Source: Pythium myriotylum
Taxonomy: Eukaryota; Oomycota; Peronosporomycetes; Pythiales; Pythiaceae
Assembly (NCBI GenBank): GCA_023091665.1
Contig: JALJCQ010000012.1
Location: 2,108,001-2,172,000, forward strand
Length of the DNA stretch: 64,000 bases
Direction of reading: 5' to 3'
Position numbers and translations under genes: made by a program
Part shown: one piece after another, positions 63,022 through 64,000 of the stretch
Layout of the letters: every line of letters begins with the position of its first letter
Numbering within the stretch: the stretch's first letter is position 1
The notes under the pieces: generated by a model
Databases searched by the model: none
Told to the model about the DNA's origin: nothing
What the model saw: only the letters and a program-made list of their open reading frames with translations

Positions 63022-63983
63022 ATGTCGGGTCATATCTGTCAGGAAAGCTTCTTGTGGTTTTTACAAGCGTTTCCTACGGAAGATTGGCTGTCCTTCATCG
63101 CATTCTTTGCTCCTCGACAAAGTACCGATACAATTATTGTCTGCACTGCAAAGGAAATTGGACAGGCATCGCTAATAGCTCTCTTTTACTCGCAGATCGA
63201 CTCGCGCTCCATACTACCAGCCCATTCAATGCCTCCACCGACAAGTGATATCCAAGACGTAGTGGCAACTTTTGTTGCTGTATGCACGGTGTTCTGCTCG
63301 CTTTTGGCGTTCGTGATCTTGAAAAAGCCCGTACCTCGTCTCGTGGACACGATACCTCGTGAGGCTTTGTGCTGGTCGCACTCCGACAATCTCTTCGTCT
63401 TCACAGATCTCGAAAGCGATAGCATCATGATCAAGAATGCAGGGTGCGCTTTGCGAACGGTGAATTCCTGTGACTTGGCTCATTGGTAGTTCGTGTATTG
63501 GTACAATAGCCTCGTCGATATCGACCTCTCTGGATGCAAGCTGCGTGTCGAACACTCGACTGATCGTGGAATCTATTACAACTTCCTGTTTCCCGAAGGT
63601 AGGTAGTAAAGTGGACGACAACCTGGTCTCATCTATTGAGAAGTTGCAATATCTGTGCAGGGTATCTCCTCGTGGCTGGTACTACAGTCTCCATCTGCTA
63701 TCGCTTAGCTGTAAAGTTTGTCGCCGTCCCTCGACGCCGCGTGGACAGACTGGACTCCAGAACTTGCCCGCGTCTTCGTTGGCCACCGCACAACGATGGG
63801 CCTGTGGACTCGTCTCTAGACTCAGCGTCGCTGTTTGACAGTCGATGCAACCAGATTGCATGTGAATCGGCTATTCTCCAGCCTGCAATTATCGATGAAT
63901 CGAGTCACCGCTTGTCGACAGACAGCTCCGACGCGCACTTTCTTGGCACCGAGCCGAGGCATGCTCACGATTACAGCACATAA
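63022..63983 (+). CDS. Putative membrane protein, exon structure only partly resolved
   Basis: The frame from ATG 63022 is protein-like (ESFLWFLQAFPTEDWLSFIA) and has a membrane segment VATFVAVCTVFCSLLAFVIL. It meets a TAG at 63487-63489, and the same frame then continues with FVYWYNSLVDIDLSGC to 63598. A 62-nt GT-AG intron (63599-63660) joins LFPEG to a second membrane segment (YLLVAGTTVSICYRLAVKFV), ending at 63983. The TAG may be removed by a very small intron (30 nt from GTGAAT to TAG) or may be a true nonsense mutation. The first exon may be 62885-63019 with a signal peptide. Family unknown; orientation and last intron are the best-supported parts. Confidence 0.45.
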
Positions 63984-64000
63984 ATATTCAAATTATATAC

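Overview
The window looks like nuclear DNA of an oomycete (stramenopile). The coding signs are compact GC-rich genes with short GT-AG introns (about 50-90 nt), gene spacing often below 150 bp on alternating strands, and a typical oomycete gene set: ABCC transporters, an anoctamin, a secreted EGF-module protein, an ankyrin/FYVE-like protein and a two-CH-domain protein. Species cannot be named from the sequence alone.

The window has two compartments. Bases 1-22,300 are repeat-rich. After one tRNA-Gly gene there is a 3.46 kb segment present twice (508-3970 and 4593-8054). By eye the copies differ only by one G-run length and two substitutions. Each copy carries a decayed OTU-protease-like gene and a 1.29 kb foldback (long inverted repeat) element. 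From 11.3 to 18.9 kb lies a broken Helitron-like gene on the minus strand (OTU protease, DUF6570-like and PIF1 helicase regions). Two pogo-like DNA transposons with TA target duplications sit inside its reading frame. A third, miniature pogo derivative (21,626-22,222) and a broken DOT1-like methyltransferase gene (20,445-21,191) follow. Nearly every protein gene in this half is disabled.

Bases 23,000-64,000 are a gene-dense island: ankyrin/FYVE-like protein; SpoU/TrmH RNA methyltransferase (minus); an ABCC transporter pseudogene next to an intact ABCC paralogue; secreted EGF-module protein (minus, nine exons); mitochondrial FAD glycerol-3-phosphate dehydrogenase; a 2,112-residue coiled-coil/armadillo protein (minus); a membrane protein; a third ABCC paralogue (minus); uridine phosphorylase (minus); anoctamin; CH-domain protein; class II sirtuin (minus); PP2C phosphatase; mitochondrial phenylalanyl-tRNA synthetase; and a partly resolved membrane protein at the right edge. 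Several are mitochondrial or metabolic housekeeping genes. The three ABCC loci share near-identical nucleotide-binding-domain segments inside otherwise diverged genes, which suggests gene conversion.

Exon structures were worked out by hand from splice signals, phase and protein motifs. No database search was run, so family names rest on recognised motifs.
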